The notes beneath the pieces were generated by a model. The model saw nothing but the letters and a program-made list of their open reading frames with translations. It was not told the origin of the DNA and did no database searches. Shown in pieces: positions 8,630-16,768 of a stretch of DNA of 34,121 nt (its first letter is position 1; each line of letters begins with the position of its first letter). The stretch is from assembly GCA_030426515.1 (NCBI GenBank), contig JAUHYM010000009.1, forward strand, positions 1-34,121, in the 5' to 3' direction. This DNA is from Actinomycetes bacterium. GTDB taxonomy: Bacteria > Actinomycetota > Actinomycetes > Actinomycetales > Microbacteriaceae. The position numbers and the translations under genes are program-made.

Positions 8630-9681
8630 TGGTCAGTGTGCGACGGGTCCTCCTGGGGCTCGGGGTCGCCTTCACCGCGTACCTCGCCGCCCGCGGTCTG
8701 CTCTGGCCCGAGGAGATCCCGTTCCCCGTGCTCGTCCCCGCGGTTCTCGGGCTGTACCTCGCGACCACCTGGCTGTGCCTGTTCGTCGAGCCCGGTGGGG
8801 TATTCGGGGGCGCGACATCGCGTCGCCCGGACGCCTCGCAGATCCCCGCGGGCCCGACGCGACTTCCGCTATGGGCTGCCGTGCTGGCGGTGGCGACGGC
8901 GGTGATCGCGCCGACGGCGATCGCGCTGGCGGCGGGACCGGGCGCCCGCACCGACCCCTTCGCGACGTGGTACATCGGCGGCATCGGCGCGCTGATGATG
9001 ATCGTGATGGCGCGGCGGCGCCCCTGGTTCGCGTGGGGCGGGATGCTGGCGCTCGCCGTGGGCTGCACGATCTGGATGGGTCTGGGGGAGGCCCTGGCGC
9101 TGGGGCTGGTGGGATCGCTCGTCTGGGTCGCCGCCGCGCAGCTCGTGGTGCTCTCGCTCGACCGCGCCGCCGCCGACACGGCGCAGCTGACCGAACTCCA
9201 GCAGGCTGCCTCCGCGCTGCACGGTGCGCAGGAGGGGCGGCGCACGGAGCGGCGCGTGCAGGTGCAGCGGGCCCTCGCCGTCGCCGGGCCGGTGCTGACG
9301 CGGGTGATCTCCACGCGCGGCGATCTCGATGCCGACGGTCGCCTGGAGGCGCGGATCGCCGAAGGACGCCTGCGGGACGAGCTGCGCGGTCCTCGGCTGC
9401 TGGACGACGACGTGCGGCATGCCCTCGACGAGGTGCGGCGCGCGGGTGCAACGGTCACCGTCCTCGACGAGGGGGGACTGGACCACGTCGATGAGGCGAC
9501 CCTCGCGCACATCCGCCGGGAACTGGCGGAGACGCTGCGCGGGGCGACGTCGCGGCGGCTGTACATCCGCACGTCACCCCATGAGAGCGTCGCGGTCACG
9601 GTGGTCGGCCGACAGGAGGCGGATGGCGCGCTCTCGGACGACGACAGTGTCGACCTGTGGCGCGAGATCCCCTACCCGTAG
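8629..9681 (+). CDS. Membrane protein, degenerate kinase-like partner of the two-component system
   Basis: A 350-residue protein I cannot name with certainty. The first ~175 residues hold about six hydrophobic spans. A predicted coiled-coil-like stretch rich in Ala, Gln and Glu follows (about 180-225), then a soluble C-terminal domain. The layout imitates the preceding histidine kinase (spans, coil, soluble domain), and the segment beginning DEATLAHIRRELAETLRG resembles the N-box helix region of a HATPase. However, there is no H-box histidine, no conserved Asn and no glycine-rich G-boxes, so it should be catalytically dead. It overlaps the kinase stop by one base (TGATG) and is translationally coupled. 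I infer a regulator or co-sensor that dimerises with the kinase. It could equally be an unrelated membrane protein. A strong hairpin follows at 9751. Confidence 0.7.
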   Translation: MVSVRRVLLGLGVAFTAYLAARGLLWPEEIPFPVLVPAVLGLYLATTWLCLFVEPGGVFGGATSRRPDASQIPAGPTRLPLWAAVLAVATAVIAPTAIALAAGPGARTDPFATWYIGGIGALMMIVMARRRPWFAWGGMLALAVGCTIWMGLGEALALGLVGSLVWVAAAQLVVLSLDRAAADTAQLTELQQAASALHGAQEGRRTERRVQVQRALAVAGPVLTRVISTRGDLDADGRLEARIAEGRLRDELRGPRLLDDDVRHALDEVRRAGATVTVLDEGGLDHVDEATLAHIRRELAETLRGATSRRLYIRTSPHESVAVTVVGRQEADGALSDDDSVDLWREIPYP

Positions 9682-9750
9682 GGCCCGAGAGCAAGCATGC
9701 CTCCGTCCATCGTCGCGGTGGGGGAGGTTACCGGTGACGATGAGCGGAGG

Positions 9751-9785
9751 AGGCGAGGGGCGGCGAAGCCGCCCGCCCCTCGCCT
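9751..9785. terminator. Strong GC hairpin terminator between convergent genes
   Basis: A perfect 13-bp stem beginning AGGCGAGGGGCGG, closed by a 9-base loop containing GAA, lies 70 bases past the signalling trio. It lacks a U-tract, as is common in high-GC actinobacteria, and could stop transcription from both sides. Confidence 0.6.
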
Positions 9786-9889
9786 GTGGCGGAGCGGTTA
9801 CCCGAAAACCGTTCCGCAAGGGGCCGGATCTGAGATCGTCCACCCTGAGACGATGATCCGACCGAACGCGTAATGCGTTCCAGCACACC

Positions 9890-9939
9890 TAAGTATTCCG
9901 GGGTGCAAGGGGGGTGTCTGTAGGTATTTTGGGGGACAA
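9890..9939. repeat. Two direct repeats with 31-bp period
   Basis: Copies at 9890-9908 and 9921-9939 agree at 14 of 19 positions. Read on the minus strand, both fit TTGYMCCCCRRAATACYTA. The 31-bp period equals about three helical turns, which would place both on the same DNA face, as in a cooperative protein-binding site. The function is unknown. Confidence 0.4.
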
Positions 9940-9980
9940 ATCGGTCCGATCTGCGCCGATCTCGCCTCGAACCGGGCGCG

Positions 9981-10205
9981 TCACCCCGCGAAGGTCCCCC
10001 ACGGGATGTCCCGGCGCAGCGGCTGCCGCAGGTTCCGCTGGGTGCGGCTCCACGCCGACGGCCGCGTACTGTCGTCCGCGACGGCGGCCTCGACCTCGGC
10101 GCTGTAGGCCTCGCCGAGCACCGCGATGACCGCCGCCAGCTCCTCGGGGCTGGGGTCGCCGCGATGCACATGCATCCCGATGGTCGGGTCGGCCGCGTCG
10201 GTCAT
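9981..10205 (-). CDS. accE: Acyl-CoA carboxylase epsilon subunit
   Basis: A 74-residue small subunit found only in actinobacterial acyl-CoA carboxylases, where it stabilises the alpha-beta complex and raises activity. The N-terminal part ends in a helical stretch typical of the family ([16 protein letters not shown]), and the C-terminus has the conserved W-S plus basic pattern ([15 protein letters not shown]) and ends near PWGTFAG. The ATG overlaps the beta-subunit stop by four bases (ATGA), showing translational coupling; this overlap, not a ribosome site, fixes the start. Low sequence conservation is normal for this subunit, so identification rests on both motif pattern and position. Confidence 0.88.
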   Translation of the reverse strand: MTDAADPTIGMHVHRGDPSPEELAAVIAVLGEAYSAEVEAAVADDSTRPSAWSRTQRNLRQPLRRDIPWGTFAG

Positions 10206-11791
10206 AGCGGGATGTTTCCGTGCTTCTTCGCGGGGAGGCTCGCGCGCTTGCCGCGCAGCGCCCGCAGCGCCTTGGCGATCGAGACGCGTGTGGCCGCCGG
10301 CTCGATGATGCCGTCGAGTTCGCCGCGCTCGGCAGCCAGGAAGGGAGACGCCACGTTGTACGTGTACTCGTTGGCGAGGCGCGTGCGCACCGCGGCGACG
10401 TCCTCGCCGGCCTCCTCGGCCTTCTTCAGCTCTCCGCGGTAGAGGATGTTGACCGCGCCCTGACCACCCATGACGGCGATCTCCGCCGTCGGCCAGGCGA
10501 GGTTGATGTCGGCGCCGAGCTGCTTGGACCCCATCACGATGTAGGCGCCGCCGTAGGCCTTGCGCAGGATGACGGTGACGAGCGGGACGGTCGCCTCGGC
10601 GTACGCATAGAGCAGCTTCGCGCCGCGGCGGATCACGCCCGTCCATTCCTGGTCGGTGCCGGGAAGGTAGCCGGGCACGTCGACGAGCGTGACGATCGGC
10701 ACCGAGAACGCGTCGCAGAAGCGCACGAAGCGACTCGCCTTCTCGCCGGCGTCGATGTTGAGGGTGCCCGCCATCTGGGAGGGCTGATTCGCGATGATGC
10801 CGACGGTGCGACCCTCGATCCGCCCGAAGCCGATCACGATGTTGGGGGCGAACAGCGGCTGCACCTCGAGGAAGTCCTCGGCATCGACGATCCGGCGGAT
10901 CACCTCGTGGATGTCGTAGGGCTGATTCGGCGAGTCCGGGATGATCGTGTTCAGCTGTCGGTCGAGATCGGTCGTCTCGAACTCGAACCCGGTCTCGTAC
11001 ACGGGGACATCCGCCATGTTGTTGTCGGGCAGGAACCCGACGAGTGTGCGGACGTAGTCGATCGCGTCGTCTTCGTCATCGGCCAGGTAGTGGGCGACAC
11101 CCGAGCGGGAGTTGTGCGTATGGGCGCCGCCGAGCTCCTCCATCCCGACGTCCTCGCCGGTGACGGTCTTGATCACATCGGGGCCTGTGACGAACATCTG
11201 GCTGGTCTTGTCGACCATCACGACGAAGTCGGTGAGCGCGGGGGAGTACACCGCGCCCCCGGCGGCGGGGCCCATGATGATCGAGATCTGCGGGATGACG
11301 CCCGAGGCCTGTGTGTTGAGGCGGAAGATCTCGCCGTACTTGCCGAGCGCGACCACGCCCTCCTGGATGCGGGCGCCGCCCGAGTCCAGAAGGCCGATGC
11401 AGGGCATCCCGCCCCGCAGGGCAAGCTCCATGATCTTGATGATCTTCTCGCCGGCGACCTCCCCCAGCGAGCCGCCGAACGTGGAGAAGTCCTGCGCGTA
11501 GACGGCGACGTTGCGGCCGTGGATCGTGCCGGTGCCGGTGACGACGGAGTCGCCGTAGGGGCGCGACCGGTCCATGCCGAAGGATGTCGTGCGGTGACGG
11601 ACGTACTCGTCGAACTCGACGAAGCTGCCGGGATCCACCAGCAGTTCGATCCGCTCGCGCGCGGTCATCTTGCCCTTCGCGCTCTGCTTCGCGTGCGCGG
11701 TCTCCTCCGCGCGGACGACGGCTTCGGCGTAGCGCTCGCGCAGGTCCGCGATCTTGCCGGCGGTGGTCGAGAGGTCGGGCTGGTCTGTCAC
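10202..11791 (-). CDS. accD: Acyl-CoA carboxylase beta (carboxyltransferase) subunit
   Basis: A 529-residue carboxyltransferase that moves CO2 from carboxybiotin to acyl-CoA, making malonyl- or methylmalonyl-CoA. Both crotonase-like halves are present: the N-terminal half with [24 protein letters not shown] and [14 protein letters not shown], and the C-terminal half with [27 protein letters not shown] and [14 protein letters not shown]. The two paired glycine-rich oxyanion holes are intact. The residue after VPGYLPG (Thr then Asp) resembles propionyl-CoA/AccD5-type enzymes, so propionyl-CoA is a likely substrate, but this is inference. I start at the GTG at 11791 (VTDQPDLS); a GGTGGA ribosome site lies four bases upstream and homologues begin similarly. 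It is co-transcribed with accE. The partner alpha chain is encoded at 2807-4573. Confidence 0.95.
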   Translation of the reverse strand: MTDQPDLSTTAGKIADLRERYAEAVVRAEETAHAKQSAKGKMTARERIELLVDPGSFVEFDEYVRHRTTSFGMDRSRPYGDSVVTGTGTIHGRNVAVYAQDFSTFGGSLGEVAGEKIIKIMELALRGGMPCIGLLDSGGARIQEGVVALGKYGEIFRLNTQASGVIPQISIIMGPAAGGAVYSPALTDFVVMVDKTSQMFVTGPDVIKTVTGEDVGMEELGGAHTHNSRSGVAHYLADDEDDAIDYVRTLVGFLPDNNMADVPVYETGFEFETTDLDRQLNTIIPDSPNQPYDIHEVIRRIVDAEDFLEVQPLFAPNIVIGFGRIEGRTVGIIANQPSQMAGTLNIDAGEKASRFVRFCDAFSVPIVTLVDVPGYLPGTDQEWTGVIRRGAKLLYAYAEATVPLVTVILRKAYGGAYIVMGSKQLGADINLAWPTAEIAVMGGQGAVNILYRGELKKAEEAGEDVAAVRTRLANEYTYNVASPFLAAERGELDGIIEPAATRVSIAKALRALRGKRASLPAKKHGNIPL

Positions 11792-11861
11792 GGATTCCAC
11801 CCTATCGGCGGGGTCCCGCCGACGGTTGGAGGGTGGACACAACGCCATGTCGCACCGCCTG

Positions 11862-11867
11862 TAGGTT
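11862..11867 (+). promoter_or_regulatory. -10 box of birA (TAGGTT)
   Basis: TAGGTT seven bases before the biotin ligase ATG, in the 83-bp gap shared with the divergent accD gene. Confidence 0.4.
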
Positions 11868-11874
11868 GGGGGTC

Positions 11875-12645
11875 ATGGCTCCCCTCACGTCCGCGGCCCT
11901 GCCGCGCACCGATGCCGTCGCCGCACGACTCGAGCTGCCGGAACGGGTCGGATCGACCAACGCCGATCTGCTCGCCGCCGTCCGCGCCGACGCGGATGCC
12001 TGGCCCCATCTGTCGGTCCTCGTCACCGACGATCAGACGGCCGGTCGGGGACGACTGGGGCGCACCTGGACGGCGCCGGCCGGATCCGCGCTGGCCATCT
12101 CGGTGCGCCTCGACGTGGCACGCCTTCCCGTGGCATCCCGAGGGTGGATCCCGCTGGTGGCGGGCACCGCGCTCACCCGTGCGGTGCAGAGCGAAGGGGC
12201 CGACGCGCAGCTGAAGTGGCCGAACGACGTGCTGGTGGGCGGGCGGAAGATCTGCGGGATCCTCACCGAAGCGGTCGCGGGTCTGGACGGTGCGGTCGTC
12301 GTCGGTGCCGGGATCAACACGGCGATGACCGCCGAGCAGCTCCCTGTGGATACGGCGACATCCTTCGCCGTCCTCGGCATCGATCCCGACGTCGACGGGC
12401 TGCTGTCGCGCTACCTCGTGGCGCTGCGCACCCTCTGCGACGAACTCGTCGACGAGCCGGATGCGGCGCGCGCGGCCGTGCGCAGCGCGTGCGGCACCAT
12501 CGGGCGCGATGTCACAGTGCAACTGCCGGATGCGTCGACCCTGCGCGGTTCGGCCGAGGGCCTCGATGACGAGGGCCGTCTTCTCGTGCGCTCGGGTGCA
12601 GACCTGCACACGGTGTCAGCGGGCGACGTCGTCCACGTGCGCTGA
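11875..12645 (+). CDS. birA: Biotin-[acetyl-CoA carboxylase] ligase
   Basis: A 256-residue biotin protein ligase that activates biotin to biotinyl-AMP and attaches it to the carrier lysine of acyl-CoA carboxylase. Here the natural target is K554 of the alpha chain at 2807-4573. Key motifs: the biotinyl-AMP loop GRGRLGR at residues 57-63, KWPND at 114-118, and GRKICGILTE at 123-132 with the catalytic Lys. A short C-terminal SH3-like domain follows. There is no N-terminal helix-turn-helix, so this is a monofunctional (group I) ligase and not a biotin-operon repressor. The ATG at 11875 is preferred over long upstream extensions because of the -10 box and homologue length. It diverges from accD, keeping carboxylase genes and their modifier together. 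Confidence 0.93.
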   Translation: MAPLTSAALPRTDAVAARLELPERVGSTNADLLAAVRADADAWPHLSVLVTDDQTAGRGRLGRTWTAPAGSALAISVRLDVARLPVASRGWIPLVAGTALTRAVQSEGADAQLKWPNDVLVGGRKICGILTEAVAGLDGAVVVGAGINTAMTAEQLPVDTATSFAVLGIDPDVDGLLSRYLVALRTLCDELVDEPDAARAAVRSACGTIGRDVTVQLPDASTLRGSAEGLDDEGRLLVRSGADLHTVSAGDVVHVR

Positions 12646-12708
12646 CGGCCTGCGCCGATCCGTGCGTGGCGCACGCGGCCTGTCGCGCGCCCGCGGCACA
12701 ATGGGACG

Positions 12709-13290
12709 GTGAGCAGCACACAGGCGTTCGGCGGGCGACCCGTCGCGCCGCCGCCGGGCGCGGCGGCACCCGAGCTGCTGGTCGCACGCTTTCGGTCGCA
12801 CGCCCGTCGGCTGTTCTGGTCGGCGCTGGTGCTCATCGCCGTCACCGGGGCGACGGCCTACTTCTACGGCAACCTTCCCGCACCCCTGGAGGACTGGATG
12901 CTGCTGACGGCGGCGGGCGTCGTCGTCTTCGTCGCCGTCGCGGTTCCCTATCTCGCCTGGTTGACACGGTCGTACACCATCACCACACGCCGGGTCGTTG
13001 CGCGCAGTGGGCTGCTCACGCGCCGCCGAGCAGAGTTCTCCCACGCCCGCGGGTACCGGGTGGTCGTTCGCCGTGGGCCGCTGCAGCGGATGTGGGGGGC
13101 GGGGACGCTGACCCTCGTCAACGGCGTCGACGCGCCGCTGCGCCTGGCGAACATCCCCCGCGCCGAACTGGTGCACGAGACGCTCGTCGACCAGATCGAG
13201 GTCAACCAGATCCTCGCCCACCGCGAGGTCCCGACGGGGCAGCTGCCGGTCGCGCAGACCGACAGCACCCAGGTCATCCCGCCGATCTGA
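12709..13290 (+). CDS. PH-domain-containing membrane protein (YdbS-like)
   Basis: A 193-residue integral membrane protein of the bacterial PH-domain (bPH2) family. The N-terminus is short, Pro/Ala-rich and cytoplasmic; two hydrophobic spans occupy about residues 38-58 and 62-86, followed by the PH-like fold with the family hallmark LTRSYTITTRRVVARSGLL, then the RGYRVVVRRGPLQRMWGAG strand-turn and VNGVDAPLRLANIPRA. The biochemical role of the family is not established. The GTG at 12709 starts the protein; an ATG eight bases upstream is out of frame. It sits between birA and purK as in mycobacteria (Rv3278c), and this synteny strengthens the call. Confidence 0.85.
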   Translation: MSSTQAFGGRPVAPPPGAAAPELLVARFRSHARRLFWSALVLIAVTGATAYFYGNLPAPLEDWMLLTAAGVVVFVAVAVPYLAWLTRSYTITTRRVVARSGLLTRRRAEFSHARGYRVVVRRGPLQRMWGAGTLTLVNGVDAPLRLANIPRAELVHETLVDQIEVNQILAHREVPTGQLPVAQTDSTQVIPPI

Positions 13291-13363
13291 GGGCGCGGCG
13301 TCCGCGAGTTCGTCGCGAGCGTGCCGTCTGCGCGAAGATGGGGAGTGCGGCGAAAGGAGCGTC

Positions 13364-14491
13364 ATGGTGCTGCGTGTAGGTGTGGTCGGCGGCGGACAGC
13401 TGGCGCGGATGATGATCGCCCCGGCGGTCGAGCTCGGAATCGACATCCGGGTCCTCGCCGAACAGGAGGCTATGGCGGCGGAGATCGCCGCGTCGGCGGT
13501 CGGCGACTACACCGACACCGGCACGGTCCTCTCGTTCGCGCGAGACGTCGATGTGGTCACCTTCGACCACGAGCATGTGCCGCAGACCGTCCTGGCCGCA
13601 CTTGTCGATGCCGGCGTCGCCGTGCACCCCGGCCCGCACGCGCTGCAGTACGCCCAGGACAAGCTCGAGATGCGGGCCAAGCTCGCCGAGCTCGGGATGC
13701 CCCAGCCCGAGTGGGCGGCAGTGCACGGTGCTGCCGAGCTGCAGGACTTCATCGACGCCAACGGCGGGCGCGCGGTCGTCAAGACGCCTCGTGGCGGGTA
13801 TGACGGCAAGGGCGTGCGCGTCGTGTCGGCGGGCTCCGACGCGCAGGACTGGTTCGACGCGCTCGATGAGGGCGGCGCGCTGCTGGCGGAGGAGCTGGTC
13901 GACTTCACGCGTGAGCTGGCACAGCAGGTCGCCCGTCGGCCGAGCGGGCAGATCGTCGCATGGCCGGTCGTGGAGACCATCCAGCGTGATGGCGTGTGCG
14001 CCGAGGTGCTCGCGCCGGCTCCGAAGGCCGGCGAGAAGATGATCGAGGTTGCGGCGCGCATCGGCGTCGACATCGCTGCGGGGCTGGATGTGACCGGCGC
14101 GCTGGCCGTCGAGATGTTCGAGACCAGCGACGAGAGGATTCTCGTCAACGAGCTCGCGATGCGCCCGCACAACAGCGGGCACTGGACGCAGGACGGCGCG
14201 GTGACGAGTCAGTTCGAGCAGCACCTGCGGGCGGTCCTCGATCTTCCGCTGGGTGAGACCACGCCCACCGCGGACTGGGCGGTGATGGTCAACATCCTCG
14301 GCGGGCCCAGCGACGGCGGGCTCACCGACCGGTTCGCCGACGCCATGCGGGCCCACCCGAGCGCCAAGATCCACACCTACGGCAAGGCCCCGCGCCCGGG
14401 ACGCAAGGTCGGGCACGTGACCGTGAGCGGGGACGACCTCGACGATGTGGTCTATGAGGCGCGCGCCGCGGCGTCGTACTTCGGTGGCTGA
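13364..14491 (+). CDS. purK: 5-(carboxyamino)imidazole ribonucleotide synthase
   Basis: A 375-residue ATP-grasp enzyme that converts aminoimidazole ribonucleotide, bicarbonate and ATP to N5-carboxy-AIR in de novo purine synthesis. The N-terminus shows GVVGGGQLARMM. TFDHEHVP follows, then the ATP-grasp core with QDKLEMRAKL, KTPRGGYDGKGVR (nucleotide loop) and EELVDFTRELAQQVAR. The metal/phosphate region is LAVEMFE with NELAMRPHNSGHW, and the product-side motif is VNILGG. Length is normal. The ATG at 13364 follows an AAAGGAG ribosome site with five bases spacing. Its metabolic partner purE lies 2.3 kb downstream, separated by an unrelated secreted protein, which is an unusual break of the common purK-purE pair. 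Confidence 0.95.
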   Translation: MVLRVGVVGGGQLARMMIAPAVELGIDIRVLAEQEAMAAEIAASAVGDYTDTGTVLSFARDVDVVTFDHEHVPQTVLAALVDAGVAVHPGPHALQYAQDKLEMRAKLAELGMPQPEWAAVHGAAELQDFIDANGGRAVVKTPRGGYDGKGVRVVSAGSDAQDWFDALDEGGALLAEELVDFTRELAQQVARRPSGQIVAWPVVETIQRDGVCAEVLAPAPKAGEKMIEVAARIGVDIAAGLDVTGALAVEMFETSDERILVNELAMRPHNSGHWTQDGAVTSQFEQHLRAVLDLPLGETTPTADWAVMVNILGGPSDGGLTDRFADAMRAHPSAKIHTYGKAPRPGRKVGHVTVSGDDLDDVVYEARAAASYFGG

Positions 14492-14516
14492 CCTGTTCTC
14501 CTCGCTCGCGACCGGC

Positions 14517-14522
14517 TAACGT
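14517..14522 (+). promoter_or_regulatory. -10 box of the secreted three-domain protein gene (TAACGT)
   Basis: TAACGT seven bases before the ATG at 14530. It suggests this gene is transcribed on its own and not only by read-through from purK. Confidence 0.35.
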
Positions 14523-14529
14523 CGCCACG

Positions 14530-16704
14530 ATGGTGGGTGTGATGTACGGGTCGTTCGGGCGGGCCGCGGTGGCGGCGGCGCTCGCGCTGTCGCTCGTGCT
14601 TCCCCCTGCTGCGGGTCTGGCAGCGACCGACGAGGCGGCCGCGCCTGCAGAGCCGACGCCGACGTCATCCCCCACCGCCGGGCCGTCCCCGACGCCGAGC
14701 ACGCCCACTCCCACTCCCACTCCCACTCCCACCCCCGATGGCCCGACGCCGACACCGACACCGACGCCGACCGAACCGGCGGCTCCGGACGCGGGGGCGC
14801 GGGACGCCGATGACCCCCCGCCCGAGGACACCGGGGACGAGCCCCCGATGCAGACGCTCGAGGCTCCTCTCGCGACGCTGCCCACCGCAAGCCGGATCGG
14901 CGGCAACTCGCGCTTCGAGCGCAGCGTGCTCGCCGCGCGCGCCGTCTTCCCCGCGGGGGCGTCGACGGTGATCGTCGCCAACGGGAGCGCATCGGTCGGA
15001 CCTGTGATCGCGGCGAGCCTCGCCGCGGACCGGGACGCCCCGCTGATCTACGTGAACGCCGGCTCGCTGCCTGCGCAGGCGCGCGCGGAGATCCTGCGAC
15101 TGGCCCCCGCGCACATCGTCGCCGTCGGCACGGACGCCGACTTCGATCGCGCGGGAATCGACGCGCTCGGCGCCATCGCCCCGGTTGAGCGACTGTTCAT
15201 CACCTCGCGCCCGCAGGCGTCGCGCATCGCGTTGGACACCCGCGAGAGTCCCGCCGACACGGTGTACCTGAGCGGCTCCGACCTCACCGATCACGCGCTG
15301 GCCATCGCTGCGGCGGGGGCCACCGGTGGTGCCGCGCTCCTCGTCAACGGCGGCGGATCGGTGCTCGCCGGACTCACGCGCGACGCGCTGGAGAATGCAG
15401 GCGCGACGCGCGTCGTGATCGTCGGCGACACCTCTTCGGTGAGTTCCGCGTACGCGAGCGCGATTCAGGATGCAGGTTTCGAGGTCTCGCGGATCGGGCA
15501 CTCCGACGACCTCGAGCTGTCGCTTCGGGCGTCGAAGGAGGCGTCCGCACCCACCGCCTTCGTGGCCGTGAACCCCGAGATCGTCTGGGATGTCGCCAGC
15601 GGTGCGGCGCTGGCGGCCGCGACCGGGCAGCCCCTTGTCTACACGCTCTACCAGTGCATGTTCAGCCGGACCTCGGATGAGATCGATGCCCGCGGTGCGC
15701 GCGTGATCGGCGTCGGCAAGAGCAACTGGCTGCGCAGTGCCGCCGTGGCGAACACCGCCTGCCGAGATGAGAAGCCACGGTTGGAGGCGGCGCTGCGATC
15801 CGCGGTCATCGCCGCCGCGAGCACGTACGACGGTTCGTTCGCGATTACCGTACGAGAACTCGGGCGGCTGGGCGAGAGCGCGCACTACCGTGGCGATGCG
15901 CGTCTGGAGCCTGCCAGCATGATGAAGCTCTATGCGGCCTACTTCGCGTTGCGTCGCATCCAGCTCGGGGTCGCGACGTGGGACACGAAACCTCACAACA
16001 CCACGCTTCGCACGTGCCTGAAGGTCATGATCCACGCGTCCGACAACCGCTGTCACGACGACATCGTGCATTGGATCGGGCCATCGCTGCTCAACCGGAT
16101 GATCCGCGACCACGGCTTCACCCGCACGACGTACGGCCGGATCACCCCGACCAGCACCGTGCTGTACGCGGGCAACCTCAGCACCACCGACGACCTCACC
16201 CGCTTCGCCGTGCGCCTGGAGCGCGGCGAGCTCCTCAACCCCGAGTTCACGCGAATCCTCCTCCACTACATGGAGGCGCAGATCTTCCGCACCCGCATCC
16301 CGCAAGGCCTCCCGGCGAGTGCGGATCAAGCGAGCAAACCCGGTGCGCTGTGGATCTCGTCGGGCCTGCTGCAGGCCGACACCGCGATCGTCCGCGGCGG
16401 TCAGACGGACTTCGTGATCTCCATCATCGCCAGCGGCGGCGTGCCGCGATCATCGCTCAGCGCCATCGCCCGGGCCGCGTACACCCACTTCAACGGCAAC
16501 TTCGGCAGCGCGGTGACCTACCCCACACAGCAGATGAGATCGATCAGGTCGGTGTCCCTGCGGTCCTCCCCGGGGGGACCGGGCGTGGGGACGCTCCCGA
16601 GCGGGCGCAACGTCGAGGTCATCGAGGCCAGTCGTGTCTGGTACCAGATCCGCTGGGGATCGCGGCTTCTCTGGGTCGACTCGCGGGCCCTGCGCAATCG
16701 CTGA
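14530..16704 (+). CDS. Secreted protein: cell-wall-binding repeats, beta-lactamase-like serine hydrolase, SH3 domain
   Basis: A 724-residue exported protein. A signal peptide covers roughly residues 1-35, followed by a long Pro/Thr-rich linker (about 37-115). Residues ~117-410 resemble tandem cell-wall-binding type 2 repeats (start SRIGGNSRFERSVLAARAVF; later TRVVIVGDTSSVS). Residues ~415-660 look like a class A beta-lactamase/DD-peptidase fold with all three serine motifs: S463-x-x-K466 in EPASMMK, S504-D505-N506, and K603-P604-G605 in place of KTG. The last ~50 residues form an SH3-like domain (RSVSLRSSPG to LLWVDSRAL). It could act on peptidoglycan stem peptides or beta-lactams at the wall, but the catalytic role is inferred. 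It separates purK from purE and uses its own promoter, so it looks like an insertion. Confidence 0.8.
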   Translation: MVGVMYGSFGRAAVAAALALSLVLPPAAGLAATDEAAAPAEPTPTSSPTAGPSPTPSTPTPTPTPTPTPDGPTPTPTPTPTEPAAPDAGARDADDPPPEDTGDEPPMQTLEAPLATLPTASRIGGNSRFERSVLAARAVFPAGASTVIVANGSASVGPVIAASLAADRDAPLIYVNAGSLPAQARAEILRLAPAHIVAVGTDADFDRAGIDALGAIAPVERLFITSRPQASRIALDTRESPADTVYLSGSDLTDHALAIAAAGATGGAALLVNGGGSVLAGLTRDALENAGATRVVIVGDTSSVSSAYASAIQDAGFEVSRIGHSDDLELSLRASKEASAPTAFVAVNPEIVWDVASGAALAAATGQPLVYTLYQCMFSRTSDEIDARGARVIGVGKSNWLRSAAVANTACRDEKPRLEAALRSAVIAAASTYDGSFAITVRELGRLGESAHYRGDARLEPASMMKLYAAYFALRRIQLGVATWDTKPHNTTLRTCLKVMIHASDNRCHDDIVHWIGPSLLNRMIRDHGFTRTTYGRITPTSTVLYAGNLSTTDDLTRFAVRLERGELLNPEFTRILLHYMEAQIFRTRIPQGLPASADQASKPGALWISSGLLQADTAIVRGGQTDFVISIIASGGVPRSSLSAIARAAYTHFNGNFGSAVTYPTQQMRSIRSVSLRSSPGGPGVGTLPSGRNVEVIEASRVWYQIRWGSRLLWVDSRALRNR
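14704..14770 (+). repeat. Pro-Thr-encoding hexanucleotide microsatellite
   Basis: Four exact CCCACT units plus a variant, then a GATGGC interruption and further ACACCG/ACGCCG units. Each hexamer encodes Pro-Thr, so gain or loss of units changes linker length without breaking the frame. Confidence 0.75.
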
Positions 16705-16756
16705 ACAGCACGTCGCAGGTGCCGTGGCGTTGCGGGCGGTTCCCAGGCCTGGACCG

Positions 16757-16762
16757 TAGCCT
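16757..16762 (+). promoter_or_regulatory. -10 box of purE (TAGCCT)
   Basis: TAGCCT six bases before the GTG at 16769. A dedicated promoter would compensate for separation from purK. Confidence 0.4.
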
Positions 16763-16768
16763 GGGGGA

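Larger units (their letters stand above)
9682..9980. other. Intergenic region between convergent operons
   Basis: The 299 bases between the signalling trio and accE hold no credible gene. They contain the terminator hairpin at 9751-9785, a short inverted repeat GAACGC-GTAAT-GCGTTC at 9864-9880, and two related 19-base direct repeats at 9890-9908 and 9921-9939. The local sequence from about 9880 to 9945 is visibly richer in A/T and G-runs than its surroundings. Confidence 0.6.

Noticed and set aside
9899..9935. Possible G-quadruplex (runs of G4, G6 and G5)
   Set aside because: Only three clear G-runs and one long 16-base loop, so a stable intramolecular four-run structure is not supported.
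9914..10129. Possible 71-codon plus-strand gene starting in the intergenic block
   Set aside because: Most of it is antisense to accE and its C-terminal half is a Pro/Arg-rich shadow. No convincing start signal.
10220..12214. A 664-codon plus-strand frame opposite accD running into birA
   Set aside because: It overlaps a highly conserved carboxyltransferase in antisense and enters birA in the wrong frame.
14665..16329. A 554-codon minus-strand frame opposite the three-domain secreted protein
   Set aside because: The sense frame has a signal peptide, catalytic motifs and an SH3 domain. The antisense translation is low-complexity and Arg-rich.
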